This document shows, piece by piece, positions 34,751 to 43,788 of a stretch of 64,000 nt of DNA (its first letter is position 1; each line of letters opens with the position of its first letter). Below the pieces are notes generated by a model. The model saw nothing but the letters and a program-made list of their open reading frames with translations, was not told the DNA's origin and did not search any database. Both the position numbers and the translations under genes were made by a program. Origin of the DNA: an uncultured bacterium (GTDB taxonomy: Bacteria > Vulcanimicrobiota > Xenobia > Xenobiales > Xenobiaceae); assembly GCA_934644775.1 (NCBI GenBank), contig CAKUDB010000001.1, forward strand, positions 251,136-315,135, in the 5' to 3' direction.

Positions 34751-35225
34751 TAGGGGGGCGATTATTTAGTTTTGAGGGAGCGTCGAGGTTAAATCTGTTA
34801 GTGAGCAATTTGCGGATTTGACCTAACCAATCGCTTAAAGATAAGCAAGGGCGATCTGGCTGGTGGGGAAACCAAGTGTGGCCATTTAATTCCGGCTTAA
34901 CTTTTAAGTCACCCCGGCGCATAAGTAACCAGCGGCTGCGGCTGGGAGCAAAGCGCAATTGGAGCCAGCCTTTGCGGACGCCGTTAACCAACCAGGTGAG
35001 GGTAAAAAAATTATCTTTTACTTTTATTTGCCATTCTAGATCGGCCAATTCTCTACGAAGATAGTTGATAATTAAATTGGCAAAAAAAAATTGCATGGCC
35101 TGATCTAGTGGGGCTGAGCGCAAACAATCAACACCAGCTTGCTGGGCAATAGCGTAGGCTTGCTCTTTTATAAGCGAATTGGAAGTGGGGATAGGTAGTC
35201 CCTTTTTCTCTGCCTGTTGACTCAT
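34725..35225 (-). CDS. Protein of unknown function upstream of permease
   Basis: Predicted 166-aa cytoplasmic protein I do not recognise. The N-terminal 60 residues look helical and include 'QAYAIAQQAGVDCLRSAPLDQAMQFFFANLIINYLRRELADLEWQI'. A beta-rich middle follows (KVKDNFFTLTWLVNGVRKGWLQLRFAPSRSRWLL), and a Pro/Asn-rich tail ends it. The overlap with the permease gene (26 bases) indicates a two-gene operon. No signal peptide or metal motif is visible. Confidence 0.55.
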   Translation of the reverse strand: MSQQAEKKGLPIPTSNSLIKEQAYAIAQQAGVDCLRSAPLDQAMQFFFANLIINYLRRELADLEWQIKVKDNFFTLTWLVNGVRKGWLQLRFAPSRSRWLLMRRGDLKVKPELNGHTWFPHQPDRPCLSLSDWLGQIRKLLTNRFNLDAPSKLNNRPPNGPPVAQI

Positions 35226-35528
35226 AGCGGCCCCCTTCTTCCACGATCTTGGCCTTCTTTCCTTTTATAGTCTCAATTTAGCTTAGATTGAGAGCAAAAA
35301 ATAACTAATACAACAATTATTATTGTAGTTAGTAGCTTGCTAGTAACTTAGTAGTTGGGCTCATAATAGGCGGAATGATAAAATCGGCCAGGGGAATATT
35401 CAAAATGTTACCCAATCTAACAAGGAACTGCAGACTGAAGTTCAAAAGTTTGCTTCCTTGAATATAGGAAGATTTTCGGCTCTTAATTGAGCATATAGTT
35501 AATACCTTTTGGAGGCTTATTCTTTATT
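35226..35528 (+). other. valS upstream region
   Basis: These 303 bases lie between divergent genes and should contain the valS promoter and leader. A TTGAGA hexamer near 35287 is followed 15 bases later by TACAAC, a weak sigma-70-like pair. I looked for a T-box leader (conserved UGGnACCGCG antiterminator sequence and a terminator hairpin), which many valS genes carry, and found none. GGAGG before ATG 35529 serves as ribosome-binding site. Confidence 0.4.
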
Positions 35529-38168
35529 ATGAAAGCGATTCCCAAAAAATATCAGTTCGCCGAAGCTGAAGCTGAATGGGCAAAAAAATGGGCAGAGTGG
35601 GGAATTTACCACTGGGATTCTTCCCGTCCTCGCCAAGAGACTTTTGTTGTAGATAGTCCGCCTCCCACCGTATCCGGTTCTTTACATATCGGCCATGTAT
35701 TCTCTTACACCCATCAAGATTTGATTGTGCGCTATCAGCGTATGTTAGGTAAAAATATCGCTTATCCTATGGGCTGGGACGATAATGGTCTGCCCACCGA
35801 AAGGCGAGTTCAAAATGTTTTCGGTATTAAGTGCAATCCTAATTTGCCTTACGATCCCGACTATAAATTAGAGCGTCAGCCCGTTACCAGTGGCAAAAAG
35901 AAGGCTGCCCTTCCTCAAAAAGAAGTCTCTCGCCCCAACTTTATTAAAGCTTGCACTACTCTTACCAAAGAAGATGAAAAAGCTTTTGAAGATTTATGGC
36001 GTCATTTGGGGCTGTCTGTAGACTGGAACTTAGCTTACAGTACCATAAATGATACTTGTCGCCGCGCTTCTCAATTATCTTTCCTCGATTTAGTCAAAAA
36101 AGGGCGCGTCTATCACGCTGAACTTCCTACCGCTTGGGATACCGGTTTTGGTACAGCGGTAGCTCAGGCGGAAATGGTCGATAAAGAGGGCGAAGGGCGC
36201 TTTCATGATTTGCGTTTCCAAGTAGAAGGCGGCGGGGAGTTTACTATATCTACTACCCGTCCTGAATTGTTGGGCGCTTGTATCGCTGTAGTGGCCCATC
36301 CTGATGATGAGCGCTATAAGCCTCTCTTTGGCAAGAAGGCCATTACGCCTATTTTTAAAGCTGTAGTACCGATCTTGCCAGCCGAACATGCCGATCCTGA
36401 AAAAGGTACCGGTATTTTGATGGTCTGTACCTTCGGCGATACTGCCGACGTGGAATATTGGCGTAAGTCCGATTTGCCTTTGCGCCAGCTTATTGGCCGC
36501 GATGGCAAGATTGGCCATGCCGACTACTCTCAAGAGCCTTTCCAGAGCTTAGATCCTGAAGCGGCCAACGCCGCCCAAGCTCAATTGGAAGGACTCTTTG
36601 TTAAGCAAGCTAGGGCAAAAATTGTCGAGCTTTTGCGGGAAAGCGGCGATTTATTAGCCGAACCTCGTCCCACCAAGCAATTTGTCAAATATTACGAAAA
36701 AGGCGAATTTCCCTTAGAGTTTGTTACCACCAGACAGTGGTTTATTCGTGTTTTAGACGTGAAAGAACAAATCTTGGAGCAAGCTCGCCAGATTCAGTGG
36801 CATCCTGAATTTATGCGCAGCCGCATTGAGCACTGGATTGAGGGCTTACAATACGATTGGTGTATCAGCCGCCAGCGCTTCTTTGGCGTACCTTTCCCAG
36901 TTTGGTATCGTTTAGACGCTCAAGGTAATGTCGATTATCAGAATCCGATCTTTGCCGAGGCTTCTATGTTGCCGGTCGATCCTTTGAGTCAGCCCGCTCC
37001 CGGATTCAAAGAAGAAGAGCGCGGTGTTCCCGGTGGTTTTATTGGCGATCCGGATGTAATGGACACTTGGGCCACCTCTTCTTTAACTCCCCAAATTGTC
37101 AGCGGCTGGGGAGTCGATGAAGATCGTCACTCCAAATTATTCCCTATGGATATGCGCCCTCAATCCCACGAAATTATTCGTACTTGGGCTTTCTACACTA
37201 TTGTCAAAGCTTGGATGCACGAAAATACTATCCCTTGGAAACATGTCGTCATTAGCGGCTGGATCTTAGATCCCGATCGCAAAAAGATGGAAAAATCTAA
37301 GGGCAACGTGGTGACACCCAAGCCTTATTTGGAAGAGTATTCTGCTGACGCTGTCCGTTACTGGGCGGCCCGCGCTCGTTTAGGTACCGATACCGTTTTC
37401 GATCCTCAACTCTTCGATTTAGGGCGCAAGTTAGTCACCAAGCTCTTTAATGCCAGCCGCTTCGTAATTAGTCAACTCAGCGCCAACTTAGACTACAAAG
37501 AATACTGGACTAAAGAAAATGTCACCGTTCCTTTAGACCAAGCCCTCTTGGCTCGTTTGCGCTCTGTAGTAAAAGAAGCTACCGACAATTTCAATAAATT
37601 TGAATATGCCGCTGCTCTCCAGGCTGTCGAAGGTGATTTCTGGAACTTCTGCGACGACTACGTGGAACTAGTCAAGCGCCGCTCTTACGAAGCTGAAGAC
37701 AGTGCTGGTCGCCGTTCTGCTATAGCGGCCCTTTATTTGGCTATGCGCACTATTTTGCGCCTCTTCGCTCCTTGCTTGCCTTATGTAACTGAAGAGGTCT
37801 GGTCGTGGCTCTTTGCTACCGAAAGCGGCCGCGAGCGCTCTATCCACACTTCTCCTTGGCCTACCGTAGCCGAGCTTGAGGTAGCCGAGCCTCAGTTTGA
37901 AGATATTTACGGTTGTGCTGTTGAGGTGCTCTCCAAGATCCGTCAAGCCAAGACTAAGGCCCAGAAGAAGTTGCGTTGGCCGGTCAAGAGCTTAACTATT
38001 AAGGGCTCGGCCGCTGCTCTGGCCGCTTTAGACCAGGCCCTTTCCGACGTCCTTTTGGCTGGAAGTGCCGAAGAGGCTCAAGTTATCAAGGTTGAAGGCG
38101 CTATCGAAAGTGGCGATCATTTTGAAGTTGAAGTCGAATTAGCCCAAGCTCTTCCTGAAGAAGCTTAG
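35529..38168 (+). CDS. valS: Valine--tRNA ligase
   Basis: Predicted 879-aa class I aminoacyl-tRNA synthetase charging tRNA-Val. The HIGH signature is in PPPTVSGSLHIGHVF (about 43-57) and the KMSKS equivalent is KKMEKSKGNV near residue 590. The editing (CP1) domain lies between, with 'TTRPELLGACIAVVAHPDDERY'. The sequence around 'YPMGWDDNGLPTERRVQN' and 'SRPNFIKAC...LTKEDEKAFEDLWRHLGLSVDW' resembles the variant I recall from Actinobacteria and archaea-like ValS, not the E. coli type. Consistently, the C-terminal coiled-coil typical of the E. coli form is not evident and the protein is shorter than the usual 950 aa. A strong hairpin follows the gene. Confidence 0.93.
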   Translation: MKAIPKKYQFAEAEAEWAKKWAEWGIYHWDSSRPRQETFVVDSPPPTVSGSLHIGHVFSYTHQDLIVRYQRMLGKNIAYPMGWDDNGLPTERRVQNVFGIKCNPNLPYDPDYKLERQPVTSGKKKAALPQKEVSRPNFIKACTTLTKEDEKAFEDLWRHLGLSVDWNLAYSTINDTCRRASQLSFLDLVKKGRVYHAELPTAWDTGFGTAVAQAEMVDKEGEGRFHDLRFQVEGGGEFTISTTRPELLGACIAVVAHPDDERYKPLFGKKAITPIFKAVVPILPAEHADPEKGTGILMVCTFGDTADVEYWRKSDLPLRQLIGRDGKIGHADYSQEPFQSLDPEAANAAQAQLEGLFVKQARAKIVELLRESGDLLAEPRPTKQFVKYYEKGEFPLEFVTTRQWFIRVLDVKEQILEQARQIQWHPEFMRSRIEHWIEGLQYDWCISRQRFFGVPFPVWYRLDAQGNVDYQNPIFAEASMLPVDPLSQPAPGFKEEERGVPGGFIGDPDVMDTWATSSLTPQIVSGWGVDEDRHSKLFPMDMRPQSHEIIRTWAFYTIVKAWMHENTIPWKHVVISGWILDPDRKKMEKSKGNVVTPKPYLEEYSADAVRYWAARARLGTDTVFDPQLFDLGRKLVTKLFNASRFVISQLSANLDYKEYWTKENVTVPLDQALLARLRSVVKEATDNFNKFEYAAALQAVEGDFWNFCDDYVELVKRRSYEAEDSAGRRSAIAALYLAMRTILRLFAPCLPYVTEEVWSWLFATESGRERSIHTSPWPTVAELEVAEPQFEDIYGCAVEVLSKIRQAKTKAQKKLRWPVKSLTIKGSAAALAALDQALSDVLLAGSAEEAQVIKVEGAIESGDHFEVEVELAQALPEEA

Positions 38169-38231
38169 CTCTACCCAAAAAGTAAACTATCACTAGGTTG
38201 GGGGGAAGATCTAGCCATATAGTTTGTCTTT

Positions 38232-38274
38232 ACAGAACGAGCCGACTTTTGATAAAAAAGTCGGCTCGTTCTGT
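38232..38274. terminator. Terminator hairpin after valS
   Basis: ACAGAACGAGCCGACTTTT and its exact complement (19 bp) flank a five-base loop. The downstream tract is TTGGTTT, not a clean T-run, so it may act as a weak terminator or mRNA-stabilising hairpin between the convergent valS and engB genes. Confidence 0.7.
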
Positions 38275-38324
38275 TGGTTTACCTATTAGTTAAAAACAAA
38301 ACTTAGGCAATGGGAAAATAATCA

Positions 38325-38906
38325 CTATTGTAAGACTTTATCTAAGAAATTGCCCAAAAGATCAAAACCTTGGCCATTTTGTGAAGAGATCAAAAAGACT
38401 TCTTGACTCTCAATTTGAAAAGCTTTAGCCGCTCTAGCTTTAGCTTGGGCCATCTGGCTGCGATTTATTTTATCACCTTTAGTTAAAACGATACTTACTG
38501 GCAAGTGATTTTCCACTAGCCAATGGTACATTTGCAAGTCGGAATCTTTTATTTCATGGCGACAATCGACTAACAAAATGGCCAAGCGAATACCTTCTCT
38601 TTTAGCCAAATATTCTTCTAAGGCTCGCCCCCAGCGTTCTTTTTCCGCTTTAGATACTTTAGCAAAACCATAGCCAGGTAAGTCGACTAAATACCAGGAG
38701 TCGTCAATTAAAAAATAATTGATTAGCCTAGTCTTGCCTGGAGTAGAACTTACCTTGGCAATCTTGCGATTAGTTAATTTACATATAAAAGAAGACTTGC
38801 CCACATTAGAGCGGCCCACTACGACTATTTCCGGCTTAAGGCCCGCTGGAGGAGTTTCTTTAATAGTGGGGGCGCTGGTAATAAAATGCACATTGTTAAT
38901 TTTCAC
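38325..38906 (-). CDS. engB: Ribosome biogenesis GTPase EngB (YihA/YsxC)
   Basis: Predicted 193-aa TRAFAC GTPase needed for 50S subunit assembly; also linked to cell division in some species. All G motifs are seen: G1 GRSNVGKS (about 31-38), G2 Thr in STPGKTRLINYF, G3 DLPGYGFAKV, G4 TKGDK and G5 'ISSQNG'. The N-terminal 'INNVHFITSAPTIKETPP' is the typical YihA lead-in. Length is standard. It stands alone, convergent with valS. Confidence 0.95.
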   Translation of the reverse strand: MKINNVHFITSAPTIKETPPAGLKPEIVVVGRSNVGKSSFICKLTNRKIAKVSSTPGKTRLINYFLIDDSWYLVDLPGYGFAKVSKAEKERWGRALEEYLAKREGIRLAILLVDCRHEIKDSDLQMYHWLVENHLPVSIVLTKGDKINRSQMAQAKARAAKAFQIESQEVFLISSQNGQGFDLLGNFLDKVLQ

Positions 38907-38950
38907 AGATAATGGCTCCTAAGATTGGCATAGTTAAAGTTTTACAAAAA

Positions 38951-38996
38951 AATAGAAGCGCTCCTCCCTCCTTGCGAAAGGAGAGGCGCTTCTATG
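38951..38996 (-). terminator. Terminator for the PLD-like gene
   Basis: On the minus strand AGAAGCGCCTCTCC pairs with GGAGGAGCGCTTCT, followed by a T-rich run (ATTTTTTTG). It lies about 100 bases beyond the stop of the PLD-like gene. Confidence 0.85.
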
Positions 38997-39094
38997 TTGA
39001 GCCACAATACTCGAAGGATACTTCAAGATCCGAAGATCAGGGGCAATCAAAGCACCTCAGAGACCACGATCCAACTATTCTGCACAGTAGATGC

Positions 39095-41332
39095 CTATTT
39101 CATCTGCTGCAACTTCTCATATGCAGGCAAGCTATGTAAGGCGCTGTAAAAAGCTTCATCGCCCATCTTTTCCTTGGCGGCCATAAGAGTGGCCGAGCCT
39201 TGGTCATAGCCTTGCAAAACTAATCCTTCAATACGGGAGGTAGCTTGAGGGTCAGAACCGACCAACTTGCCGACGAAATCGGCGCTGGCTTTTTCAAAGT
39301 TCTGAATACCGCGAATGGTTTCGCGCACTACGCCGCTGCGAGCTTCTTCAACTTGAACTTCGTAATCGAGCTGACCTTGGGCAGCGCGTTTGCGCTTGGT
39401 AGCTGCTTCTTTGGTGTTAAGGCCAAAGGATTCGTTGTCCCATAAGTTGAGGAAGTGGGCTTTAGCACTCTCGCGCTGAGAAACGGAAGCTTCGTCGTCG
39501 GGGTTGAACTTGACGTAGCCGGAGTGCTCCCAGTTGACTCCCATACCCTTGTTGGAGAAATTTGTGCTTCCGAAAAATTCCCCTTTATCTGTGAGGATTT
39601 CTTTGGCATGAACTTTGCGATCGTGGCTGGAGCTGCGGGGTAAAAGGGTCCAGTGGACATCGATACCGTGATCTTCTAAGAACTTTAAACCGCCTTCGTT
39701 GGGAGTGCCGCCGTCGGGATAGATCCCCGAATCGGCTACTACGCGAATATCGATATCTTTGCCTTGAGCTTCCATTTGGTCGCGCTTGGCTACTAATACT
39801 GAAGCTACACTCTTAGTCATTACGAAAGCTGGTACGTAAATAAACTCTTCGGCGTCTTGGATAGCTTGAATCATGGCCGCCCGACGGTCGTTGGGGAGAT
39901 CGGCTAGAGCTATAGCCGTAGTTCCTTTAGGATCGCCGCTAGGAATATCAATATCTTGCAACTTGGCAACATTTTCTGGAGAACGGGTAATATCCAAAGC
40001 TCGCTGGACGATACCCAAGAAGGCTTCTTTGCCCTGAGGAGAGAGAGGAATATCCTGGCCGCGAGCTAGCAAGCTATCTATCTCTTCCAAAGAACAATCG
40101 GTATAATCGGAAACATTTTGGCCCATAGATTTGGCAATATCGGCCAATTGCTGAGCATTGGTCGCTTTGGGCATTTCGGTGCCAGCCGGAGAGGGGCCGC
40201 TGACACAGTCGAACATGGAAATAAGGCCGCGAGTGCCCATATTGATGTCGCCTTCCATAAATCCGGCCAAAGGCTTGTCGCCATAGACCTCTTCGTTGGA
40301 AGCGCCTATAGAATGGCCCACGTCGCGCTTGAAGTTCTCTACCAAACGCTTGGCTGCGGGCCCTTCGATAGTGTAACCGGCGTCGATATTTTCACCACTG
40401 CCTGCGTTGGCATTCATACCAGAGAGTAAGAACTTTTCGCCTACGCGCAGGCCTTTGCGGTGCATGAGGTTGCTAGGATTCTTAAGCTGTTTGGAAATAG
40501 GGTAGGTAGAGACGGCTACGTCGCCCTTTACTTGAGAAAGTTGGATTAGAGTCTTTAACTTGTCGGGTACTTCGTCGATAACTACATGATCGCCAGCAAA
40601 GGCTACTAAGCGACCGGGATCGACATTGACACGCACTTTATTGCCCGCTTCGGCAGCTTGGGCCAACTTGCCCACGATTTCTGGACTGGTAAGTTCGTAA
40701 TACTGAGCGTCTACTTCTTGAGGATTACCGGCTTTGGCTTGAGCGGTAGCTTCGTCGAGCATAGTATTCATCTCTTTCCAGATTTCGGCCCCGTGGAAAG
40801 ACTCGATACTGTTGCCTTGGTAGAGGTTGGGACTGGTACCGTCGCGCAGACCTTGGATATTATCTACCAAAGGCTCTAAAGCGCTTTTTTGCAAGTCGGA
40901 ATAGGCAGCGTAGTTGGCTACTAAAGCAGTGGGGCCGAAAGAAGCCCCAGCGGCTGCATCTACAGCCAACTGAGCTTGGGTTAAAGCCAAAGACTCGCGA
41001 ATTTGATCGCTGCCGGAGCGGAAAACATGGACGTCGGCCAATTCGGCTTTAATCGTTTGATCTTTGTAGCCGCTGGCTTTAAAGTCGCTGTGCAAAGCCC
41101 GGTGATACTTAAAACAAGCGCGCCCTAAATCTTGAATTTGGCGTAAGTCTTCTCTAGAGACACAATCGTTGGTCTCTACACGATCGGCTAATTCGCTCCA
41201 AGCTTCCGGGGAAGCATTGCCCTCTATTTTGATATTGCCAGCGCTATTAGCCATATTGCGGATAAGAGCAGGATTAACCGCTTGGCGGTTTACTTGATAG
41301 ACGCCTACATTAAATACTGAACCAATTCCCAT
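39095..41332 (-). CDS. Phospholipase D-like protein, 745 aa
   Basis: Predicted 745-aa protein with two PLD-type units. The second contains a canonical HxKx4D motif (HAKEILTD, near residue 575), followed by GEFFGSTNFSNKG, as in cardiolipin synthases, phospholipases D and nucleases. The first unit has HRKGLRVG near residue 290, where Gly replaces the Asp, then 'EKFLLSGMNANAGSGENIDAGYTIEG'. The active site would thus be asymmetric. About 200 N-terminal residues are helical with no recognised domain. There is no signal peptide or membrane helix. The size and isolated context (own terminator, no lipid genes) suggest a substrate other than simple cardiolipin synthesis, possibly a nuclease or secreted effector; that is inference. 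RBS GCAGGAGG precedes the ATG. Confidence 0.8.
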   Translation of the reverse strand: MGIGSVFNVGVYQVNRQAVNPALIRNMANSAGNIKIEGNASPEAWSELADRVETNDCVSREDLRQIQDLGRACFKYHRALHSDFKASGYKDQTIKAELADVHVFRSGSDQIRESLALTQAQLAVDAAAGASFGPTALVANYAAYSDLQKSALEPLVDNIQGLRDGTSPNLYQGNSIESFHGAEIWKEMNTMLDEATAQAKAGNPQEVDAQYYELTSPEIVGKLAQAAEAGNKVRVNVDPGRLVAFAGDHVVIDEVPDKLKTLIQLSQVKGDVAVSTYPISKQLKNPSNLMHRKGLRVGEKFLLSGMNANAGSGENIDAGYTIEGPAAKRLVENFKRDVGHSIGASNEEVYGDKPLAGFMEGDINMGTRGLISMFDCVSGPSPAGTEMPKATNAQQLADIAKSMGQNVSDYTDCSLEEIDSLLARGQDIPLSPQGKEAFLGIVQRALDITRSPENVAKLQDIDIPSGDPKGTTAIALADLPNDRRAAMIQAIQDAEEFIYVPAFVMTKSVASVLVAKRDQMEAQGKDIDIRVVADSGIYPDGGTPNEGGLKFLEDHGIDVHWTLLPRSSSHDRKVHAKEILTDKGEFFGSTNFSNKGMGVNWEHSGYVKFNPDDEASVSQRESAKAHFLNLWDNESFGLNTKEAATKRKRAAQGQLDYEVQVEEARSGVVRETIRGIQNFEKASADFVGKLVGSDPQATSRIEGLVLQGYDQGSATLMAAKEKMGDEAFYSALHSLPAYEKLQQMK

Positions 41333-41620
41333 AGCAAAACCTCCTGCATCTCTATAATTAAAAATCAGAAAGGTAGAGAGTTGGTGACAGATTTGTTAAT
41401 ATTTGTCCCTTTGGGCCAGCTTTAAGCCCTTAGTCGCTAGAAATAAGCTGGGGCCAAGATATTGGTGGGCCCTCCAGACCATTTTTCCCCCTTCGGAAGT
41501 AGACTTCCACTAGTTGGCGAAAAAAATACCCTCAGAGGCCTTTGAGTCTAGCTCGAGAAAACTACCTAGATATTTTTTTCGGCTTAATTAGGCCGACCTC
41601 TTATTCTTAAGGAGGCGCTC

Positions 41621-42019
41621 TTGAAAATTACTCCCTATAAGCTTCTTTTGCCAGTATATGTGCTGGCAATGCTGTTAGCTTTATTGGCTTTAGCTAACCA
41701 AGCTTGGGCTGATGATAGTAAAATGTTGCAAGATCTTGATGAAGCCATTCAAGTCAGCAAGTTTCATTTTGACTCTCTTACTCCGAAAGAAATACAACGC
41801 AGTAGCAATCAGAAATTGCTGGAACTTTATTCCATTAGTTCGATAGCGGTTGATTATTGCCAAGGCATTATCGACGACAAAAAAGAGTTTCCTAATCACG
41901 AACTTCAACTAAAAGCTCAGCAATGTCAGCGTATTAATTATCGTCTGGCTAAAAAGCTGGAGCCTGAGTTGCGCCGTCGCTCTTTAAAATATACCCCTGT
42001 TAAAGTTTTGCTCCATTAA
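41621..42019 (+). CDS. Small exported protein, unknown
   Basis: Predicted 132-aa exported protein starting with TTG at 41621, five bases after AAGGAGG. The signal peptide (ITPYKLLLPVYVLAMLLALLALANQAWA-DD) is clear. The mature part is helical and charged, with two Cys (VDYCQGI and AQQCQRI, about 35 apart) that could form a disulfide, a 'SLTPKEIQRSSNQKLLELYS' segment, and a basic end. No family recognised. The next gene encodes another small exported helical protein with two Cys, so the pair may share a role. Confidence 0.65.
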   Translation: MKITPYKLLLPVYVLAMLLALLALANQAWADDSKMLQDLDEAIQVSKFHFDSLTPKEIQRSSNQKLLELYSISSIAVDYCQGIIDDKKEFPNHELQLKAQQCQRINYRLAKKLEPELRRRSLKYTPVKVLLH

Positions 42020-42189
42020 ATATATAAAAATGGGGCTTTACTTAAAGAGCTTTGCTTACAGAGCCTTACAGAGCTGCCTTTTAGAGTGCACCCACTTTTA
42101 TAGTTAGGTGCGGGAAAAGAGCTTCCAGTGCAGTATTTTACCCCAAAGTCCTTTATTACTTTTTCTTTTTGGCAAGGAGTTCTCTACTT

Positions 42190-42819
42190 ATGAATAATCT
42201 TCACAAATTTGCCGCTTTATCTTTGATGGTTGGAATATGGGCTGCCCCTTCAATTTTTATGTCCGATTCTGCCCAAGCTCAAGATTATCCTAAGGCCGGC
42301 CAATATTATCCCAAGGGTGGAAATTATCCTCGGGCGGCTGGCAAATCGGCCCCCCAAGCTGCTCCTACCCAATCTTCTACTGTACAAAATTCTACCGACG
42401 ATTCCGCCGTTGTTAGTGGACGTAAAGACGCAGTAAGGGTAAGGAAAGCGGGGGTCAAGGCTGAAGATCAGACCTATTACGATCGCTATCAGAATACTAT
42501 GGAAGCTTGGAATACTATTCGCAATGAGATTGGTGGCGGCCAGCGCGATATTACCACTTACGACAGTGAAGTCTTAATGAAAAATCATCGCAATGTTGCC
42601 CTTTTGTGGTGTAAGTTGCACAAAGATTTCAAGAAGACTGTCGAGAGAGTCAGTGATGGTAAAACTACCATTGAGGACAAAACTGTCCAGGATATTCGCA
42701 ACTGGTTGGGTTGTCTTTACGATGTAGTTAACTCTTTTGAAAGCGAATTGAAGAGCCGTGGCTTAGAATTTGATTCTTATGAAAAGATCAAAAAAGAGCA
42801 AGGCATAAAAGAAGACTAA
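42190..42819 (+). CDS. Exported helical protein, unknown
   Basis: Predicted 209-aa exported protein. ATG 42190 is chosen because AAGGAG lies 10 bases upstream; the frame extends to 42169 without support. Signal peptide NNLHKFAALSLMVGIWAAP... ends near AQA-QD. Then comes a Pro/Gly/Tyr repeat (YPKAGQYYPKGGNYPR), an Ala/Pro/Ser/Thr linker, and a helical domain of about 130 residues with two Cys (LLWCKLH, NWLGCLY). I do not recognise a family. It follows the similar small exported gene by 170 bases, without a terminator between. Confidence 0.65.
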   Translation: MNNLHKFAALSLMVGIWAAPSIFMSDSAQAQDYPKAGQYYPKGGNYPRAAGKSAPQAAPTQSSTVQNSTDDSAVVSGRKDAVRVRKAGVKAEDQTYYDRYQNTMEAWNTIRNEIGGGQRDITTYDSEVLMKNHRNVALLWCKLHKDFKKTVERVSDGKTTIEDKTVQDIRNWLGCLYDVVNSFESELKSRGLEFDSYEKIKKEQGIKED

Positions 42820-42963
42820 TTTGGCTAAGATAATTCTTGCTTAATCTTTTAGGCGTCAAGTGCTTTTCTCGAGCCTTTGGGCTCGGTGGAAAAGCTTCTT
42901 GGCGCAGCTTTATTTTTGACGTTTTTTTTGCTTGAGCCATTTTGCTTAAGTGGAGGTAGAGTC

Positions 42964-43500
42964 ATGGATATCTTACCTAATGAAATGGAATCCGAAGGTT
43001 CGCAGCCAAATTCACAGCTAAAAGAAGTTAGGATCTGTCGCGCTGAAAAGGAAGATCTGCTCGCTGTAATAGATCTGTCGGTGGAAGTTGTCGGTTATTC
43101 TATGTCTCCGTTTCGCCAAAACGATCTAGCTCAAGCCGAAAAGATTCGTCGCAACGATATGGAACTTCTCTATTGGCAAATTTCCAAAAATAATATAGCC
43201 ATTTTTGTTGCTAAAGATTCTGCTAATAAAATTGTTGGCCATGTTGTAGCTAAGTTAGATGGCGCGGAATTTTTAACTGGCGAAAAACAGGCTTGGATTT
43301 GTGATTTAGCTGTAAAACCAGAATACTGGAGCTGCGGCGTGGGCCAAAACTTAATGTATGCCCTAGAGACTGCTGCCAAGGAATGGGGGGCTAAATATGT
43401 GGGCTTAACGGTAACTTGTGCCAACACCAGAGCTGCCCGTTTTTATAAAAAGTTGGGCTATCAAGATGAGCGTTTGCAAATGGTTAAAGAACTTGACTAA
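42964..43500 (+). CDS. GNAT-family N-acetyltransferase (RimI-like)
   Basis: Predicted 178-aa acetyl-CoA-dependent acetyltransferase. The frame extends upstream, but ATG 42964 follows GTGGAGG at the right distance and begins just before the fold. The GNAT core spans about residues 20-175: 'VRICRAEKEDLLAVIDLSVEVV', 'IVGHVVAKLD', the acetyl-CoA motif A 'ICDLAVKPEYWSCGVGQNLMYALETAAKEWG', and motif B 'NTRAARFYKKLGYQ'. In motif A, QxxGxG/A reads 'SCGVG', slightly degenerate. Substrate unknown; could be ribosomal protein or small molecule. Confidence 0.85.
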   Translation: MDILPNEMESEGSQPNSQLKEVRICRAEKEDLLAVIDLSVEVVGYSMSPFRQNDLAQAEKIRRNDMELLYWQISKNNIAIFVAKDSANKIVGHVVAKLDGAEFLTGEKQAWICDLAVKPEYWSCGVGQNLMYALETAAKEWGAKYVGLTVTCANTRAARFYKKLGYQDERLQMVKELD

Positions 43501-43670
43501 ATGGGATAAAAATGGAGTGGGCAAGATGGGAAAGTCTTCCCCCATTCTAGCCCCTTTATGCCTGGGAAGTTGTCTAAGTTGGGCAGGTAAAAAATGTTAT
43601 TTTACCGAAAGCTTAGCCTAGCCGCATTTCTCCAGAAATGGGAGTCGTTAGGCGCATTCGGCAGAGGGTA

Positions 43671-43717
43671 GCTGCGGAATCGGGGGAAGGGGATCGATCC
43701 GCTTCAGCATTTTTTTC
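43671..43717 (+). terminator. Terminator-like hairpin before pilT-like gene
   Basis: GCTG-CGGA-TCG pairs with CGA-TCCG-CAGC, with single bulges, then ATTTTTTTC. It stops transcription from the acetyltransferase side and lies about 70 bases before the PilT-like gene. The bases just upstream (43621-43670) are also rich in short stems. Confidence 0.6.
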
Positions 43718-43788
43718 TTGGCTTAGCTGCCGGAGAATACGCCACAGAGCGTAAAAGCGAAATTCTAAGGAATGGAAGGGATCAAGCT

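Noticed and set aside
35226..35528. T-box riboswitch before valS
   Set aside because: No UGGNACCGCG-like antiterminator sequence or terminator hairpin in the leader.
43621..43717. tRNA or small structured RNA
   Set aside because: No cloverleaf, T-loop GTTCRA or CCA end; the structure is better explained as a terminator hairpin.
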